Shown here in pieces: positions 28,542-37,546 of a stretch of 64,000 bases of DNA. Origin of the DNA: Mesorhizobium sp. SOD10 (lineage in GTDB: Bacteria; Pseudomonadota; Alphaproteobacteria; Rhizobiales; Rhizobiaceae); NCBI GenBank assembly GCA_000824805.1, contig CCNA01000006.1:558001-622000 (forward strand). Reading direction: 5' to 3'. The notes beneath the pieces are model-generated. The model was not told where the DNA came from, searched no databases, and saw only the letters and a list, made by a program, of their open reading frames with translations. A program made the position numbers and the translations under genes. Positions within the stretch are counted from its first letter, which is position 1. Every line of letters begins with the position of its first letter.

Positions 28542-29239
28542 CAAATCAGACCGTCTCCATTTTGGTCGTCGACGACGAGCCGCCGATCCGCAAATTGCTG
28601 CGCGTCGGCTTGGGCAGCCAGGGCTATGCGGTCTCCGAGGCGCCGAGTGCCAAGGCGGCGCTCGAACTCATCCAGGCCGCACGTCCCGACCTCATCCTGC
28701 TCGATCTCGGCCTGCCCGGCATGACCGGCCTGGAACTGCTCGGCAAGTGGCGAAGCGACGGCCTCGATATTCCGGTCGTCATCCTGTCCAGCCGCACCGA
28801 CGAGGCCGGCATCGTCCAGGCGCTCGAGCTCGGCGCCGACGACTACGTGACCAAGCCCTTCGGCATGAACGAGCTGGTCGCGCGCATCCGCGTGGCGCTG
28901 CGCCACAAGTTCCAGCGGCAGGGCGAAAAGCCGGTGTTCCACACCGGCGACCTCTCCGTCGACCTGGTGAAGCGCATCGTCAAGGTCGAGGGCAAGGAGG
29001 TGAAACTGTCGCCCAAGGAATACGACATCCTGCGCATCCTCGTGCAATATGCCGGCAAGGTGCTGACGCACCAGTTCCTGATGAAGCAGATCTGGAACGA
29101 CTCGACCGACGTCCAGTATCTCAGGGTCTACGTCCGCCAGCTGCGGCAGAAGGTCGAGAAGGCCCCGGACCAGCCCCGCTACATCATCACCGAGACGGGC
29201 GTGGGCTATCGTCTGCGCGAGGCTGACATAAACGAATGA
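28538..29239 (+). CDS. kdpE: OmpR-family response regulator KdpE
   Basis: This 233-residue regulator has a receiver domain (acidic pair VVDDEPP, phospho-acceptor Asp in LILLDLGLPGM, switch Thr/Ser region ILSSRTDE, lysine in VTKPF) and a C-terminal winged-helix DNA-binding domain (LSPKEYDILRILVQYAGKVL ... VYVRQLRQKVEK). It is phosphorylated by KdpD and activates kdp transcription. The start overlaps kdpD, completing a kdpFABCDE transcription unit. Confidence 0.97.
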   Translation: MTNQTVSILVVDDEPPIRKLLRVGLGSQGYAVSEAPSAKAALELIQAARPDLILLDLGLPGMTGLELLGKWRSDGLDIPVVILSSRTDEAGIVQALELGADDYVTKPFGMNELVARIRVALRHKFQRQGEKPVFHTGDLSVDLVKRIVKVEGKEVKLSPKEYDILRILVQYAGKVLTHQFLMKQIWNDSTDVQYLRVYVRQLRQKVEKAPDQPRYIITETGVGYRLREADINE

Positions 29240-29240
29240 A

Positions 29241-29263
29241 GGCGACCGGCTTCGCCGATCGCC
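29241..29263. terminator. Hairpin between kdpE and ialB-like gene
   Basis: GGCGACCGGC-TTC-GCCGATCGCC forms an imperfect stem in the 47-bp space between two convergent genes. It could serve both directions; no clear T-tract. Confidence 0.5.
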
Positions 29264-29286
29264 CGGCGTGAAACCTTGCCGTCCGC

Positions 29287-29883
29287 TCAGTCCGCCAACA
29301 GGTCCGCCGTCCGCGCCAGCGCGCTGCCGAAGCCGTTGAGCGAGATGGTGAAGGAGATCGGCTGCATGGTATCGGCCGCCGTGGCGTTGATCTTAAGCGT
29401 GGTGCCGTTCTGCAGGAGCGGCGTTGTGTCGGCGTCGAACGTCACCGGCACCAGGCAACCCACCGCCTGGCAGGTGTTGAATTGCAGCGTGCCGTCCAGC
29501 TTCTTGTCATCGATCTCGAGCGAGATGCCGTTGGCCAGGGCAAGCCCGAAGGGCAGCGCCAGCGTGCCCGTAGAGTCCTGGCCGGTCTTGGTCGTCAATT
29601 CGATCGCCAGCAGCCGCTGGCCGCTCTGCTTGTTGAACTGCTGATGCGACAGGCTGCAGACCTTGTTGGCGCCGGTGACCTGGCAGTTGACCGTCCAGTC
29701 GCCATGCGTTTCCGACAGCGCCGAAGCACCGCCCGGCAGCTGCGGCTTGGCCGCCGCCCCGCCGGGCTGGGCCGCGGGCGCCGCCTTGTCGCTCTTGTTT
29801 TGCGCTGCAAATCCGGCCGCCGGCACACCGGCAATGCAGGCGACTGCCAGCATCGCCGCGATAGACGCGTACTTCGTCCTCAT
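29287..29883 (-). CDS. Invasion-associated locus B (IalB) family protein
   Basis: This 198-residue protein has a Sec signal peptide (MRTKYASIAAMLAVACIAG, cleavage near GFAA), an Ala/Pro/Gln-rich linker, and the IalB core (HGDWTVNCQV; QLFN-like segment LQFNTCQAVGCLVPVTFDAD). Conserved cysteines suggest disulfides in the periplasm. IalB proteins were named from Bartonella but are widespread in rhizobia with unclear function. The ATG at 29883 is preceded by AAGGGATGTC and overlaps the stop of an upstream barrel-like remnant by 4 bp. Confidence 0.85.
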   Translation of the reverse strand: MRTKYASIAAMLAVACIAGVPAAGFAAQNKSDKAAPAAQPGGAAAKPQLPGGASALSETHGDWTVNCQVTGANKVCSLSHQQFNKQSGQRLLAIELTTKTGQDSTGTLALPFGLALANGISLEIDDKKLDGTLQFNTCQAVGCLVPVTFDADTTPLLQNGTTLKINATAADTMQPISFTISLNGFGSALARTADLLAD

Positions 29884-30262
29884 GACATCCCTTCTTGGCC
29901 GCCGTCCCGCGTCAGCTGGAAGCTGACCTTGAGAGACGCGCTGACCGCGTTCTGCTTTACCGTTTCCACGAAAGCGCCGTTGTATCTGATCGCCAATCCG
30001 ACGCCGTTGACGCCATTGAGCTCCAGCCCGGCGCCGACCTGATAGAGCGGCGAATCGATCGCTTCCGTCAAGTGCAATGCCGGGTTGCGGGGCAGATTCT
30101 CGGCAGCGGCGAAACATCCCTCGATCTCCCACTGCTTGGTGGAGAACTCTCGCCTTTCCGCAGATGCGGAACTGGCGACCTCGCCGACTGGGATATCGGC
30201 CCGACCTCCAGCGCCGGCGTTACGGCATAGCCGATCGCGCGGCTTCCCTGAGCGCATCATGT
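29880..30262 (-). pseudogene. Remnant of an outer-membrane autotransporter-type beta-barrel
   Basis: The last ~60 residues of this frame (LYQVGAGLELNGVNGVGLAI, then RYNGAFVETVKQNAVSASLK and VSF) match the C-terminal strand pattern of autotransporter-like barrels. Upstream of it the frame loses this character, but a neighbouring frame reads RAIGYAVTPALEVGPISQSA, another barrel-like strand. This looks like a decayed, frameshifted 3' fragment. There is no signal peptide. Its stop overlaps the IalB-like start. Confidence 0.45.
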
Positions 30263-30337
30263 TTCGCAGTCACCCATGGTGTTATCGGCCACCCGCACTA
30301 TATGAGATGCATGGTTTTTCGTTTGGGAGCCGCGCGG

Positions 30338-30634
30338 ATGTTTCGTCCCACCTTGGCTGTTCTTGCTGCCGCCGTGCTAGCGACCTCGGTTTCGTTGATT
30401 GCGCCGTCTTATGCGCAAATCGTCATCCCGACGAACCGCAACGCATTAGTGCAGCAAAATGAGCTGCAGCAGTTGCAGAACCGGTTGCAGCGGCAGCAAT
30501 ACCAGCAGCAGCAGCAAATCTACCGCGAGCTCGACCGGCCGACCCCGCCCACGAGCCAACCCGATGTGCCGGTATATGACAAGAGATGCAGGATGGAAGC
30601 GGTCGGCAACACGATCTCCAGGATTTGCCGCTGA
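30338..30634 (+). CDS. Small secreted Gln-rich protein (98 aa)
   Basis: The product has a Sec signal peptide (MFRPTLAVLAAAVLATSVSL, cleavage near SYAQ). A low-complexity, Gln/Arg/Leu-rich segment of about 40 residues follows (QQNELQQLQNRLQRQQYQQQ), probably a coiled coil, then a short tail with two cysteines near the end. It is likely periplasmic. Two in-frame ATGs upstream (30302, 30311) exist; 30338 is chosen because it gives a clean signal peptide with GGGAG upstream. Function unknown. Confidence 0.65.
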   Translation: MFRPTLAVLAAAVLATSVSLIAPSYAQIVIPTNRNALVQQNELQQLQNRLQRQQYQQQQQIYRELDRPTPPTSQPDVPVYDKRCRMEAVGNTISRICR

Positions 30635-30708
30635 CATTTTGTTTTTTTCCATTTATTAGCCGACTTACTTGCTCACAAAATGCGGATTGCAAGGGCGGTG
30701 GTTTTGGA

Positions 30709-30806
30709 GCAATTCCAGGAAAAGTGTGACACGGTTTCCGTCAGGAATTGCATCAAGGCAGGGAAATAGAGCGGCTCGCCGTTTCCACCGAAACGGTGAG
30801 ACGCTC
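30709..30806. repeat. Composite palindromic repeat (GCAATTCC type)
   Basis: GCAATTCC (30709-30716) pairs with GGAATTGC (30744-30751) around AGGAAAAGTGTGACACGG. A second hairpin, GAGCGGCTCGCCGTTTC/GAAACGGTGAGACGCTC, lies at 30769-30806. The same two-hairpin layout occurs at 42795-42899. Confidence 0.75.
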
Positions 30807-30880
30807 CAGGGTTTGCAGGAGGACAGGTTTTTGCTGCGCGGAGAGCGTGCGGCGAGACGCTGCTCTCACCGGAATTTGGG

Positions 30881-31348
30881 ATGGCAACGACCAAAAAGAA
30901 AGCAGTTCGCAAAGCCAGGAAAGGCCAACGGATCCGTCAGGTGGCGGCCATTCCGTATCGGTTGCGGGAGGACGGCAGTCTTGAAGTGCTGCTGGTCACC
31001 TCACGCACCACGCGGCGCTTTATCGTGCCGAAGGGCTGGCCGATGAAAGGCAAGAGCGGGCGCAAGGCGGCAACGATCGAAGCCCAGGAGGAGGCGGGCG
31101 TTGTGGGCAAGGCGCTGAAGCAGCCTGCCGGCACCTATTCCTATTGGAAACGCATGACCGACGGCTTCATCCGCGTCGATGTGGCGGTCTACCTGCTGCA
31201 GGTCACCGAGGAGCTTGCCGACTGGCAGGAAGCCGCGAACCGGCAGCGCGCGTGGCTGCCCGCGGCAGACGCCGCATTGCTCATCGACGAGCCGGAGCTT
31301 TCGACCCTGCTGAGGGATTTGACCATTACGCCGGGGGACCCGGTGTGA
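30881..31348 (+). CDS. Nudix hydrolase family protein (DIPP-like)
   Basis: This 155-residue protein has a Nudix fold (VAAIPYRL ... VLLVTSRTTRRFIVPKGWPM) and a Nudix-box-like segment GKSGRKAATIEAQEEAGVVG. Compared with the consensus (GX5EX7REUXEEXGU) the metal-binding EE pair is kept, but the arginine of RE is replaced by Ile. Relatives hydrolyse diphosphoinositol polyphosphates or dinucleoside polyphosphates. A lysine/arginine-rich N-terminus precedes the fold. No clear ribosome site precedes the ATG. It converges on the citryl-CoA lyase-like gene. Confidence 0.85.
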   Translation: MATTKKKAVRKARKGQRIRQVAAIPYRLREDGSLEVLLVTSRTTRRFIVPKGWPMKGKSGRKAATIEAQEEAGVVGKALKQPAGTYSYWKRMTDGFIRVDVAVYLLQVTEELADWQEAANRQRAWLPAADAALLIDEPELSTLLRDLTITPGDPV

Positions 31349-31355
31349 CAGCCAT

Positions 31356-32195
31356 CTATTCGGTGTCGTCCGGGAGCGGCCGTACCGGCGTGCCGGTATA
31401 GGCCCATAGCCACTCCCTGGGCAGCGGCCCCTTATTGCGATCGCTTTGCTGCGACTGTTCCCAGGCATGCGCCAGAATGCCGACCGACCGTGACAGCACG
31501 AACAGGCCGCGCGTCAGCGCCGGGGGGAAGCCGAGCTCGCCATAGATGACGGCGGTGGCGCCGTCGATGTTGAGCGGGATCGTTTTGCCCTTGCGTGCGG
31601 CGACTTCCGCCTCGATCGCACCGGCAATATCGGCGAAACGCCCGCCGATCACGCCGCGCGCGGCGAATTCCCGCGTCAGCTCGATCAGGCGCGGCGCGCG
31701 CGGATCGATCGGATGGAAGCGATGGCCGAACCCTGGCACGTAGCCTTTATCTTCGGCGAAAAAATGATCTAGCCGCGCCTTCACCGCCTCGACCAGGGAA
31801 ACGCCGCCATCTATCGTCGCGGCGATATCGCCATAGAAGGAAAGCGCCTGTTCGCCGGCGCCGCCATGCACGTCGCCCAGTACGTTGATGGCCGAGGCCA
31901 TGGCGTTATTGATGCCGACGCCGCAGGTAGCGGCCATGCGGGCGATTGCGATCGACGGCGCCTGCGGGCCATGGTCGACTGCCGCGCCCAACGCAATGCC
32001 GAGCAATGCCGACTGCTCCTCGCTCGGCAACTCGCCGCGCAGCATCAGCCAGATCATCGCCGGGAAGCTGGCGCGGCCGATCAGGTCCTGGATCTCGTAG
32101 CCGCGCAGCCGGATGACGCCAGGCCGCATCTCGATGATGGAGGTCTGCCACCATTCCTCCGCGCGCTCGCGGCCAGTCCTTTTCTCCCCGCTCAT
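31356..32195 (-). CDS. Citrate synthase-fold citryl-CoA lyase-like protein
   Basis: This 279-residue protein is shorter than citrate synthase but keeps the fold's active-site regions: His in NVLGDVHGGAGEQAL, His in PGFGHRFHPIDPR, and an acidic residue further on. Enzymes of this size cleave citryl-CoA or a related acyl-CoA, or condense in reverse. It overlaps the CoA transferase gene by 4 bp and lies in the same operon as a TctABC transporter, suggesting import, CoA activation and cleavage of a tricarboxylate-like compound. The ATG at 32195 marks the conserved N-terminus. Confidence 0.82.
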   Translation of the reverse strand: MSGEKRTGRERAEEWWQTSIIEMRPGVIRLRGYEIQDLIGRASFPAMIWLMLRGELPSEEQSALLGIALGAAVDHGPQAPSIAIARMAATCGVGINNAMASAINVLGDVHGGAGEQALSFYGDIAATIDGGVSLVEAVKARLDHFFAEDKGYVPGFGHRFHPIDPRAPRLIELTREFAARGVIGGRFADIAGAIEAEVAARKGKTIPLNIDGATAVIYGELGFPPALTRGLFVLSRSVGILAHAWEQSQQSDRNKGPLPREWLWAYTGTPVRPLPDDTE

Positions 32196-33376
32196 GCTCG
32201 CGCTCTCGATGTATCGCGCTCGGGCAAGGCGGCGAACACCTCGTCCATATGCTCGCCGAGGCGCGGCGGCGGCCCGGCAGGTACCGGCGCGGCGCCGTCG
32301 ACCATGAAGCCGCCGCGCACCACCGTCAGCGGGCGATCCATGCCGGATACCCCTTCGAAGGAGGTTGCCATGGCGCGCTCCGTGACCTGAGGCTCCTCGA
32401 GCACCTGCGGGATCGTCAGCACCCGTCCCGCCGGCACGCCGGCCCGGTTGAGTTTTTCTTCCCAGATCGCGGCGGACGCGCCCGCAAGCGCGTCCTCGAT
32501 CAGCACCTTCAGCCCCGCGCGGTTCCGCTTGCGCGTCTCGCGCTCGGCGAAGCGCGGATCGGAGGCGAGTTCCGGCCGTCCGATAAGTCTGCATAAAGTG
32601 ACGAACTGCTCCTGTTTGTTGGCGGCGATGTTGAGCAGCCCCTCGCCGGTTCGGAATGCACCCGAGGGCGCCGCCGTCACGTTCTCATTGCCCATCGGCC
32701 GCGGCTCGACGCCGGCAGTCAGATAGTTCGACACCGGCCAGCCCAGCGCCGACAGCGTGCATTCGAGCATCGAGATGTCGAGGAAGGCCCCCTCGCCTGT
32801 CGTCCTCTGCTTGACGAGAGCCGCGGCGACGGCGAAGGCCCCAACGAGCCCGCCGAGCGTGTCGGCAACCGGATAGCCGACGCGAAGCGGCGCGGTTTCC
32901 GGCGTGCCGGTGATGCTCATAATCCCCGACAGGCCCTGGATGATCTGGTCATAGGCCGGATTGCCGCGCATCGGCCCGGTCTGGCCGAAGCCGGATATCG
33001 CGCAATAGACAAGGCTGGGCCGGGACTCCCTCAGCTTTTTATGACCGAGCCCCAGGCGGTCCATGACGCCCGGCCGGAAATTCTCGACCAGCGCGTCGGC
33101 TGTGGCGACCAGATCGAGAAAACGCTCGCGGCCGTCAGGGTTCTTCAGGTCGAGCATTACCGATCGTTTGCCGGCGTTCTGCGCCAGGAACGATGCCCCC
33201 ATGCCGGCCCGATTGAGCTCCGGCGAGGCGCCGAGCTGACGCGCCAGATCGCCGCCCGGCGGCGCCTCGACCTTGATGACATCGGCGCCGAGCAACGCCA
33301 GCTGATAGGCGCAGTAGGGGCCGGCCAGCACATTGGTGAGGTCGAGGACGCGGATGCCGGAAAGCAGGTCTGTCAT
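32192..33376 (-). CDS. CaiB/BaiF family (class III) CoA transferase
   Basis: This 394-residue enzyme has the family N-terminus (GIRVLDLTNVLAGPYCAYQL), the catalytic Asp in NPAYDQIIQGLSGIM (about residue 169) and the downstream GYPVADTLGG segment. Class III transferases move CoA between carboxylic acids. In this operon it probably activates the acid imported by the Tct system, giving the CoA thioester for the lyase. A 15-bp gap separates it from tctA. Confidence 0.92.
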   Translation of the reverse strand: MTDLLSGIRVLDLTNVLAGPYCAYQLALLGADVIKVEAPPGGDLARQLGASPELNRAGMGASFLAQNAGKRSVMLDLKNPDGRERFLDLVATADALVENFRPGVMDRLGLGHKKLRESRPSLVYCAISGFGQTGPMRGNPAYDQIIQGLSGIMSITGTPETAPLRVGYPVADTLGGLVGAFAVAAALVKQRTTGEGAFLDISMLECTLSALGWPVSNYLTAGVEPRPMGNENVTAAPSGAFRTGEGLLNIAANKQEQFVTLCRLIGRPELASDPRFAERETRKRNRAGLKVLIEDALAGASAAIWEEKLNRAGVPAGRVLTIPQVLEEPQVTERAMATSFEGVSGMDRPLTVVRGGFMVDGAAPVPAGPPPRLGEHMDEVFAALPERDTSRARA

Positions 33377-33391
33377 GATGCTCCAAATGAC

Positions 33392-34915
33392 TCAGGCATC
33401 GCCCGGCACATGCTCCGGTCCGCGCCTGCGGCGCTGCTGGATCCAGGCCCAGATATGCGGCCCGACCAGGCCGAGGAAGGCGAGCGCCAGCAACGTCAGC
33501 GAGAGCGGGTGCCGATAGAACACCGTCCAGTCGCCATTGGCGATCGTCATCGCCCGGCGGAACTGCGTTTCGGCGAGCGGCCCGAGGATCATGCCGATGA
33601 TCACCGGCGCAGTCGGGAAATCGAAGCGCCGCATCAGGAAGCCGGCGGCTCCCAGGAGATAAAGGATGACGAGGTCGATCGGCGACTGCGAGATGCCGTA
33701 GGTGCCCACGGTGGCGAACACCAGGATGCCGGCATAGAGCTGCGGCGCCGGGATTTTCAGCAGGCGCACCCAAAGGCCGATTAGCGGCAGGTTGAGGACG
33801 ACAAGGATGATGTTGGCGATGAACAGGCTGGCGATCAGGCCCCAGACGAGGTTGGCCTGCGTCGTCAGCAGCAGCGGCCCGGGATTGATGCCGTAGCTCT
33901 GGAAGGCCGAGAGCATGATCGCGGCAGTCGCCGATGTCGGCAGGCCCAGAGTAAGCATGGGGACGAGCACGCCGGCCGCGGACGCGTTGTTGGCGGCTTC
34001 CGGCCCGGCAACGCCTTCGATGGCGCCGACCGTGCCGAACTCCTCCTTGTGTTTCGACAGCTTTTTCTCGACGGCATAGGACAGGAAAGTCGGGATCTCG
34101 GCGCCGCCGGCCGGCAGTGCACCGATCGGGAAGCCGATCGCGGCGCCCCTGAGCCACGGCTTCCAGGAACGCGCCCATTCGGCGGCCGTCATGTAGAGCG
34201 AGCCCTTGAGCGGCACGATCTCGTCCTTGCCGGCATAACGGCGCGAGGCCATGTAGAGCGTTTCCCCGACCGCGAAGAGGCCGACCGCGACGATGATGAC
34301 GTCGACGCCGTCGAGCAATTCGGCCGTGCCGAAGGTAAAACGCGGCTGCCCGGTCTGCAGGTCGACGCCGATCATGCCGATGACGAAGCCGGCAAACAGG
34401 CTGGTAAGCCCCCGAACCGAAGACGAACCCAGCACCGCCGAAACGGTGATGAAGGCCAGCACCATCAGCGAGAAATACTCGGCCGGCCCGAACTTTATTG
34501 CGTATTTGACCACGGTCGGCGCCAGAAAGGCGACGCCCATCGTGCCAAGCGTGCCGGCCACGAACGAGCCGATCGCCGAGGTGGCGAGCGCAGCGCCGCC
34601 GCGCCCCGAACGCGCCATGCGGTTGCCCTCGAGCGCGGTCACGATAGTCGCACTTTCGCCGGGCGTATTGAGCAGGATCGACGTCGTCGAGCCGCCATAC
34701 ATCGCGCCGTAATAGATGCCGGCAAACAAAATGAACGAAGCCTCGGGCACCACCTGATAGGTGATCGGCAAAAGCAGTGCGATGGTGAGCGCCGGCCCGA
34801 GGCCAGGCAGCACGCCGATCGCCGTTCCAAGCGTGGTGCCGACCAGGCACCACAACAGATTGGTCGGCGTGAAGGCGACCGCAAAACCATGCGCGAGATG
34901 ACCGAGCGTGTCCAC
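33392..34915 (-). CDS. tctA: Tripartite tricarboxylate transporter large permease TctA
   Basis: This 507-residue membrane protein has about 11-12 hydrophobic segments and the conserved TctA motifs [20 protein letters not shown] and [21 protein letters not shown]. It forms the translocation channel of a tripartite tricarboxylate transporter, using an ion gradient. A 4-bp gap follows tctB. Confidence 0.96.
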   Translation of the reverse strand: MDTLGHLAHGFAVAFTPTNLLWCLVGTTLGTAIGVLPGLGPALTIALLLPITYQVVPEASFILFAGIYYGAMYGGSTTSILLNTPGESATIVTALEGNRMARSGRGGAALATSAIGSFVAGTLGTMGVAFLAPTVVKYAIKFGPAEYFSLMVLAFITVSAVLGSSSVRGLTSLFAGFVIGMIGVDLQTGQPRFTFGTAELLDGVDVIIVAVGLFAVGETLYMASRRYAGKDEIVPLKGSLYMTAAEWARSWKPWLRGAAIGFPIGALPAGGAEIPTFLSYAVEKKLSKHKEEFGTVGAIEGVAGPEAANNASAAGVLVPMLTLGLPTSATAAIMLSAFQSYGINPGPLLLTTQANLVWGLIASLFIANIILVVLNLPLIGLWVRLLKIPAPQLYAGILVFATVGTYGISQSPIDLVILYLLGAAGFLMRRFDFPTAPVIIGMILGPLAETQFRRAMTIANGDWTVFYRHPLSLTLLALAFLGLVGPHIWAWIQQRRRRGPEHVPGDA

Positions 34916-34919
34916 CGCC

Positions 34920-35456
34920 TCAGCCCCCCTTGCCGCTGAAGGCGGCGCCGAGCAGCGCGTTGAGCTGGTTCTCGATCAGGCCGGCGCCGATATTGACGCC
35001 GAGCGCCTTGGCGAAGCCGAAATAGGCGGCAAGCGCCAGCACAAGCCCGAGCAGCGCGTCGCGCGGCGGGTGCCGACTGCCAAAACCGAAGCAGACCAGC
35101 ACGAACATGATCACCGAGGCGGCGGTGAAGCCGAGCGGCTGGATGAGGAGGAGATTGGCGACCAGGCCCGCCGCCACGAAGCCCATCGCCTTCCAGTCGG
35201 TTGGCGTTTCCTTTTCTTCCTGAGGCTGCCAGCCGCCGCGAATAGCGGCAAGTATGAGCAGCAGCGAAAGCACGATCATCCCGGCCATGGTGATGTACGG
35301 GAAAACTGTCGGGCCGACCTTGGAGTAGAGCGGCGACACCGGAATCGCCAGCGTCTGCCAGGCGACGGCGCCGGCGCAGATCAGCAGCCCGATGCCGATC
35401 AGCAGTTCGGGTAAGGCAAGACGCGGGGCTGACGCCTGCTGCTCGCTGGTGCTCAT
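34920..35456 (-). CDS. tctB: Tripartite tricarboxylate transporter small permease TctB
   Basis: This 178-residue protein has four hydrophobic segments (for example [16 protein letters not shown] and [12 protein letters not shown]), the pattern and size of TctB. It works with TctA in the inner membrane. An AGGATATC ribosome region precedes the ATG. It lies between tctC and tctA. Confidence 0.92.
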   Translation of the reverse strand: MSTSEQQASAPRLALPELLIGIGLLICAGAVAWQTLAIPVSPLYSKVGPTVFPYITMAGMIVLSLLLILAAIRGGWQPQEEKETPTDWKAMGFVAAGLVANLLLIQPLGFTAASVIMFVLVCFGFGSRHPPRDALLGLVLALAAYFGFAKALGVNIGAGLIENQLNALLGAAFSGKGG

Positions 35457-35579
35457 GATATCCTCCCCGAATGGCCGGCTCGCGGCCGCCGGCTTCGCCG
35501 CGTTTCATTTGCCTGCACGGTTCGCATGTCCATGCTGTCGCGGAGGCGGTGCCGCCTCCGCGATCCGGTTGAAGCGCCG

Positions 35580-36557
35580 TCAGGCCAGACCGAGATCCTT
35601 GAGGATGGCGCCGATGCGGGCGGTGTCCTCGGTGACGAACTTGGCGTAGTCGTCGCCGGTGAGCAGGATCGGCGTCCAGTTGCGGTTCTTGCATTCGGTC
35701 GCCCAGGCGTCGCTCTTGGCCATGGTCTCGACCAGCTTGATCATCGCGGCTTTGTCGTCATCGGAGATGCCGGGCGGCGCGAAGACGCCGCGCCAGTTGA
35801 ACAGCTCGACATCGATGCCCGCCTCCTTCAGCGTCGGCGCATCGATGCCTTCCTGGCGCTTGTCGGCCGAGATGGCGAGCAACCTCAGCGCGCCCGCCTT
35901 CACCTGCTCGGAGAACTCGCCGTAGCCGGAAATGCCGGCTGCGACCTGGTTGCCGAGCAGGGCCGATAATGCCTCTCCGCCGCCCGCGAACGGCACGTAA
36001 GAGAGGTTCGCCGCCGGCACGCCTGCCGTCTTGGCGATCAAGCCGAACAGGATGTGGTCGGAGCCGCCGGCCGAGCCGCCGGCGACCGGAACCTTGCTCG
36101 GATCGGCTTTCAGCGCGGCGACGAAATCGGTGGCCGTCTTGAATGGCGACTCCGCCGGTACCACCAGCGCCTCGAACTCGCCGGTGAGACGGGCGATCGG
36201 TGTCACCTCGGTAAGGTTGTTGGCGGCCTTGTTGGCAATGATGGCGCCGACCATGACCATGCCGGCGACCATGAGCGAATTGCCCTTGCCCTTCCACTGG
36301 TTGACGAATTGCGGCAGGCCTACCGTGCCGCCGGCGCCGCCGACATTGGTGATCTGCGAGCCGGAGATGAGCTTCTCGGAGCGAAGCACCTGGTCGATCG
36401 CGCGGGCCGTCTGGTCCCAGCCACCACCGGGCGCCGCGGGGACGAAAATCTGGAGTTGCGGCGTGTCCTGCGCGAACGCCGGCGTGAGATGCAAGGCCGC
36501 GATAGCGGCGGCTCCGGCTGCCGCCGTGCCCGCCAGGAAATTGCGTCTGTTCAGCAT
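35580..36557 (-). CDS. tctC: Tripartite tricarboxylate transporter substrate-binding protein TctC
   Basis: This 325-residue periplasmic protein has an RR-containing signal (LNRRNFLAGTAAAGAAAIAA, cleavage near AFAQ), which fits Tat export. The Bug/TctC fold is seen in FVPAAPGGGWDQTARAIDQV and NVGGAGGTVGLPQFV. It captures a carboxylate for TctAB. GGAGGAATCCC precedes the ATG. It is the first gene of the minus-strand operon tctC-tctB-tctA-CoA transferase-lyase, divergent from an IclR regulator. Confidence 0.94.
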   Translation of the reverse strand: MLNRRNFLAGTAAAGAAAIAALHLTPAFAQDTPQLQIFVPAAPGGGWDQTARAIDQVLRSEKLISGSQITNVGGAGGTVGLPQFVNQWKGKGNSLMVAGMVMVGAIIANKAANNLTEVTPIARLTGEFEALVVPAESPFKTATDFVAALKADPSKVPVAGGSAGGSDHILFGLIAKTAGVPAANLSYVPFAGGGEALSALLGNQVAAGISGYGEFSEQVKAGALRLLAISADKRQEGIDAPTLKEAGIDVELFNWRGVFAPPGISDDDKAAMIKLVETMAKSDAWATECKNRNWTPILLTGDDYAKFVTEDTARIGAILKDLGLA

Positions 36558-36648
36558 GGGATTCCTCCAAATCACGACACCTCCTCCGGTGCCTGCCAAG
36601 ACGTGGCCTGACCTCAGACCCGCAAAGAAGTTCAAGCAAATGTTACCG

Positions 36649-36687
36649 CGTTCTGTCAATGGGAATGGCATTCTGCTGGACAGAACG
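36649..36687. promoter_or_regulatory. Inverted repeat in tctC/IclR divergent promoter region
   Basis: CGTTCTGTC (36649-36657) is inverted as GACAGAACG (36679-36687). A nested TTCTG-CTGGA-CAGAA (36671-36685) uses the right half. These are good candidates for the binding site of the adjacent IclR regulator. Confidence 0.5.
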
Positions 36688-36757
36688 ACTTGGGCGGGAC
36701 TAAACCTGCGTGTCCGGGTCGGTCCGGACAGGCGACCGCGATGAAACCACCATTGAA

Positions 36758-37507
36758 ATGACAGACACGACCCCCAGCCCGTCATCGGCCGACGGCGTTG
36801 CGGCGCTCGACCGCGCCATTGCCATCCTCGACGCCTTCACCACCGCAGACCGCTCGCTCGGCCTCGCCGAGATCGCTGCCCGTACCGGCCTCTACAAAAG
36901 CACGATCCTGCGGCTCGCCAATTCGCTGATGCGCGGGCAATTGCTGGAGCGTCTGGATAACGGACGCTATCGCATCGGGCCTGCCACGTTCCGGCTCGGC
37001 GCACTCTACCAGCGTTCGGTCGTGGCGATGGATATCCTTTCGCCGATCATGCGCGATCTTTCCGAGCAGAGCTGGGAAAGCGTCGCTTTCTATGTTCGCT
37101 CCGGCGACCTTCGCACCTGCCTATACCGAGTGGAGTCGAAGCACCCGATCCGCTACACGATCCGGGAGGGCGACGTACTGCCTCTGCTTGTCGGTTCCGG
37201 CGGCCGCGTGCTGGCCGCCTTTTCCGGCCAGCAGGGCGAGCCCTACGAGACGATCCGCAAGACCTACAACTACGTTTCGATCGGCGACCGTGATCCGCAG
37301 ACCGCCGGCATATCGGCGCCTGTCTTCGGACCGGGACGGACGCTGCTGGGGGCGCTGACGCTGGCTGGCCCCAGCACGCGCGTCGACGCGGCCTTCCTCG
37401 AGCGCATGAAAGCCCCGCTGCTCAAGGCGGCGGCTCGCGCCACCCGCGCCTTCGGCGAGGATGCATCGATGCTGGACGAAGCCGCCAACGCAGAGGACGG
37501 ATCTTAG
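36758..37507 (+). CDS. IclR family transcriptional regulator
   Basis: This 249-residue regulator has an N-terminal winged helix (LGLAEIAARTGLYKSTILRL, about 36-55) and the C-terminal IclR effector-binding domain (YRVESKHPIRYTIREGDVLP; GGRVLAAFSG). It diverges from tctC across a 200-bp region with an inverted repeat, so it probably controls the tricarboxylate operon and itself in response to a carboxylic acid. The ATG at 36758 begins a short disordered leader (MTDTTPSPSSADGV). Confidence 0.92.
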   Translation: MTDTTPSPSSADGVAALDRAIAILDAFTTADRSLGLAEIAARTGLYKSTILRLANSLMRGQLLERLDNGRYRIGPATFRLGALYQRSVVAMDILSPIMRDLSEQSWESVAFYVRSGDLRTCLYRVESKHPIRYTIREGDVLPLLVGSGGRVLAAFSGQQGEPYETIRKTYNYVSIGDRDPQTAGISAPVFGPGRTLLGALTLAGPSTRVDAAFLERMKAPLLKAAARATRAFGEDASMLDEAANAEDGS

Positions 37508-37546
37508 CCAGCCATTGCGATTTGCCCTGGTGCCCTCATTCGCTGC

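Noticed and set aside
36758..37507. IclR regulator as part of the downstream ArsR operon
   Set aside because: A separate sigma-70 promoter and dyad lie between them, and the IclR gene is arranged divergently to tctC.
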